This document shows, one piece after another, positions 16,680 through 18,505 of a stretch of 18,505 nucleotides of DNA. The DNA is from JBOGED01 sp050743625. GTDB lineage: Bacteria; Actinomycetota; Nitriliruptoria; Euzebyales; Egibacteraceae. The stretch spans positions 1 through 18,505 of the forward strand of contig JBOGED010000344.1 of assembly GCA_050743625.1 (NCBI GenBank), written 5' to 3'. Position 1 is the first letter of the stretch. Each line of letters starts with the position of its first letter. Below the pieces are notes generated by a model, which made no database searches, had not been told where the DNA came from, and worked only from the letters and a program-made list of their open reading frames with translations. The position numbers were made by a program, and so were the translations under genes.

Positions 16680-16886
16680 ATGTCGATGTCGCCGGGCGAG
16701 CGCACCGGGCTCGTCCTCGTCCGCGCCTGGGTCGAGGGCAACGACCGGTCGACGTTCCGGGTCCGCATCACTCAGAGGAACGACATCACCGAGACCGAGC
16801 AGACCGTGACGGCGACGGCCACCGTGGAGGAGACCTGCGAGGCCGTCCGCCGATGGCTTGAGCGGTTCCTCGAGGGCGCCTTCTGA
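16680..16886 (+). CDS. Small conserved-looking protein of unknown function
   Basis: ATG 16680 gives a 68-residue protein beginning MSMSPGERTGLVLVRAWVEG and ending VEETCEAVRRWLERFLEGAF. A beta-rich first half (LVLVRAWVEG, TFRVRITQRND) leads to an amphipathic C-terminal helix. GAGG 8-10 nt upstream may act as the ribosome site; a longer GTG start at 16653 is possible. I recall similar small proteins beside BTAD regulators in Actinobacteria but know no name or function. It sits exactly between the two BTAD paralogues in the same direction. Confidence 0.55.
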   Translation: MSMSPGERTGLVLVRAWVEGNDRSTFRVRITQRNDITETEQTVTATATVEETCEAVRRWLERFLEGAF

Positions 16887-16983
16887 GGCGGTGATACGTG
16901 CGTGACGCCGTGGTGACGGCGGGCGCTCATCATGCTTGCAGCGCCAGAGGAGCGCGCGGGTCACAAGCGCATCGGGAGCGCCC

Positions 16984-17700
16984 ATGAGCATCGGCGTCGC
17001 GGGTATCCAGATCGGGCTGCTGGAGGGATTCGAGCTGACCTGCGACGGCCAACGCGTCAGCCTTCCCTTGAGCGCCCAGCGCGTGCTGGCCTTCCTCGCC
17101 CTCCACGGCCGGCCCCTGCTCCGCGCGTTCGTCGCGGGCAGCCTTTGGGCCGACACCACAGAGCGTCGCGCCGGCGCGAACCTGCGATCGGCTCTGTGGC
17201 GTCTCAACCTGCCCGGACACCGGTCTGTCGACGCGACGGCGACCTATGTTCAGCTCTGCCCTGATGTGGGTGTGGACCTGCGCCAGACGGAGGCGCTCGC
17301 GCGCGGCATTGTCGACCAGCAGGTGCGGTGCGACCACCTGGAGTTCGCGGAGGTCTCGCTGTCCGGCGACCTCCTGCCGGACTGGTACGACGACTGGGTG
17401 CTCATCGAGCGGGAACGCTTCCACCAGCTCCGGCTCCACGCCCTCGAGTCCCTCTGCGACCAGTTGACCGCGGCCGGCCGCTACAGCCAGGCCATCGACG
17501 CCGGCCTGACGGCGATCGCGGGCGAGCCACTGCGCGAAAGCGCCCACCGAGCACTCATCCGCGCCTACCTCGCCGAAGGCAACCTCTCCGAGGCCCTCCG
17601 CCAATACCACGCCTACCGCCGCCTCCTCCACGACCAACTCGCCGTCTCGCCCTCCCCGCAGATGGAAGCCCTCATCCAAGGCAGCCCGACTCGCCGCTGA
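16984..17700 (+). CDS. BTAD domain-containing transcriptional regulator (SARP-like)
   Basis: The 238-residue protein starts at ATG 16984, supported by GGGAG 5 nt upstream (16974-16978); an upstream TTG at 16936 would add 16 residues without family character. Residues 8-75 form an OmpR/SARP-like winged helix (IGLLEGFELTCDGQRVSLPL, AQRVLAFLALHGRP, GANLRSALWRLN). Residues 90-230 are the bacterial transcriptional activator domain (BTAD) with TPR-like helices (DWVLIERERFHQLRLHALES, GEPLRESAHRALIRAYLAEG). Such short SARP-like proteins activate neighbouring genes in Actinobacteria; the target is unknown. It is a close paralogue of the frameshifted copy upstream, implying tandem duplication with the small ORF between. 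Confidence 0.85.
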   Translation: MSIGVAGIQIGLLEGFELTCDGQRVSLPLSAQRVLAFLALHGRPLLRAFVAGSLWADTTERRAGANLRSALWRLNLPGHRSVDATATYVQLCPDVGVDLRQTEALARGIVDQQVRCDHLEFAEVSLSGDLLPDWYDDWVLIERERFHQLRLHALESLCDQLTAAGRYSQAIDAGLTAIAGEPLRESAHRALIRAYLAEGNLSEALRQYHAYRRLLHDQLAVSPSPQMEALIQGSPTRR

Positions 17701-17825
17701 GCACATGGGGCTCCCTGTACCTGCTCGCCTGGGACTCCGACGTCGGCACTGACGAGGACGTCGTGCGCCCCACAGGCTCGCCAACGATGTTGTCACAGCC
17801 TTAGGCGTCTGGGCGCAAGAACAAA

Positions 17826-17847
17826 TGTAGCATGCCTGTGCTACACT
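17826..17847 (+). promoter_or_regulatory. Operator and -10 of the Phd/VapB-VapC operon
   Basis: TGTAGCA (17826-17832) and TGCTACA (17839-17845) form a perfect 7-bp inverted repeat with a 6-nt spacer. It overlaps a candidate -10, TACACT (17842-17847), which ends 6 nt before ATG 17854. Phd/YefM-family antitoxins autorepress by binding such palindromes. Confidence 0.5.
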
Positions 17848-17853
17848 GTGCCA

Positions 17854-18135
17854 ATGCTGTCAATCGGTATCCGTGAGCTGCGGCAACACGCATCTCGCTA
17901 CGTGCGCATGGCGAAGACTGGGCAACGCGTGGCGGTCACCGAGCGGGGTGTGCTGGTCGCGTACCTGGTACCGGCAGACGAGTCAGGATCCCTGCTCGAC
18001 CGACTCGTCACCGCGGGTGAGTACGAGCCCCCAGCGGGCCGCATCCTCGACCTGCTTCCCCCACCTCCGGTCCCCGAGGGTCAGCGCCCGCTCAGCGAGA
18101 TCGTCGAAGAGCTGCGGAACGAAGAGCGCTGGTGA
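17854..18135 (+). CDS. Phd/YefM-family antitoxin (VapB-like)
   Basis: The 93-residue protein (MLSIGIRELRQHASRYVRMA) has the Phd/YefM DNA-binding N-terminus, followed by KTGQRVAVTERGVLVAYLVP, the family's characteristic strand-turn-strand. The C-terminal tail (PLSEIVEELRNEERW) would wrap and inhibit the toxin. ATG 17854 is preferred over GTG 17848 because the -10 lies 6 nt upstream. The stop codon overlaps the start of the PIN toxin by 4 nt (GTGA). Confidence 0.85.
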   Translation: MLSIGIRELRQHASRYVRMAKTGQRVAVTERGVLVAYLVPADESGSLLDRLVTAGEYEPPAGRILDLLPPPPVPEGQRPLSEIVEELRNEERW

Positions 18136-18505
18136 TCTATCTCGACACCTCCGCTTTCGTAAAGCTCATCTGGCGCGAGCGCGAGACCGTCTCGCTCCAA
18201 CAGTTCCTCGCCGAGCGGGTTGGGACGCCGCTCGTGTCCAGCGCGTTGATCACCGTCGAGGTCCGCCGCGCGGTCCTGCGCGCCGATCCAACCGAGATGT
18301 CGCGCGCCGACCTCCTGCTCACCCGCATCGGCCAACTCGGCCTCACCAGAGCCATCCTCGAAGCCGCCAGCCGCCTCCCCGACCCTCAGCTGCGCTCCCT
18401 CGACGCCATCCACCTTGCGACTGCGCTCTTGCTTCACGAGGACCTCACCGCCGTCGTCACCTACGACAAACGCCTCGCCACCGCCGCCACCAGCCAACAC
18501 CTGCC
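18132..18505 (+). CDS. vapC: PIN-domain toxin VapC (partial, runs off right edge)
   Basis: From GTG 18132 the frame gives 124 codons and is still open at the window end. The PIN acidic quartet is complete: D5 in MIYLDTSAFVKL, E43 in SALITVEVRRAV, D91 in SLDAIHLATAL and D112 in VVTYDKRLATA. These residues coordinate the metal for RNA cleavage. The family usually has about 130-140 residues, so only the last few are missing. Translation is coupled to the upstream antitoxin by the GTGA overlap. Confidence 0.88.
   Translation, partial: MIYLDTSAFVKLIWRERETVSLQQFLAERVGTPLVSSALITVEVRRAVLRADPTEMSRADLLLTRIGQLGLTRAILEAASRLPDPQLRSLDAIHLATALLLHEDLTAVVTYDKRLATAATSQHL

Noticed and set aside
16930..17796. 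288-codon minus-strand ORF opposite the second BTAD gene
   Set aside because: Antisense shadow of a regulator with clear winged-helix and BTAD motifs and a good ribosome binding site.

Overview
The window is very GC-rich, uses GTG and TTG starts, and carries gene families typical of Actinomycetota: the GlgE alpha-glucan pathway, BTAD-type regulators and VapBC modules. I therefore read it as a chromosomal segment of an actinobacterium; the genus cannot be resolved from the sequence alone.

Left part (1-3400): a type I-B-like CRISPR-Cas locus in an unusual state. On the minus strand are a Cas8b1/Cst1-like N-terminal fragment, cas5, and the 5' end of cas3 (HD domain), which runs off the left edge. 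On the plus strand, divergent from cas8, is cas6. The cas8 reading frame stops after 176 codons, cas7 is absent, and a 92-bp terminal-inverted-repeat element sits in the gap where the rest of cas8 and cas7 would be expected. A second 92-bp copy lies at 14610-14701. No CRISPR array is visible. The cas8-cas6 intergenic region holds strong hairpins ending in an intrinsic terminator.

Middle (3401-6673): two minus-strand genes, a SWIM zinc-finger protein and a three-part protein with a DUF7711-like N-terminus and a UPF0158-like C-terminus. The latter is divergent from the glg operon across 159 bp.

Centre (6674-13881): glgE, treS and a fused mak-glgB gene form a tight plus-strand operon. Together they encode the GlgE route: TreS converts trehalose to maltose, Mak phosphorylates maltose, GlgE adds maltosyl units to alpha-glucan, and GlgB introduces branches. 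The Mak-GlgB fusion puts the second and last activities on one 1173-residue chain. glgE alone carries five TTA codons.

Right part (13882-18505): a PIN-toxin module with an unrecognised 79-residue partner; the second 92-bp element; a membrane-anchored sulfite-oxidase-like molybdopterin protein; two tandem BTAD regulators (the first frameshifted) separated by a small conserved-looking ORF; and a Phd/VapB-VapC module cut by the right edge. Several genes here have a TANNNT hexamer exactly 6 nt before the ATG, suggesting leaderless transcripts.
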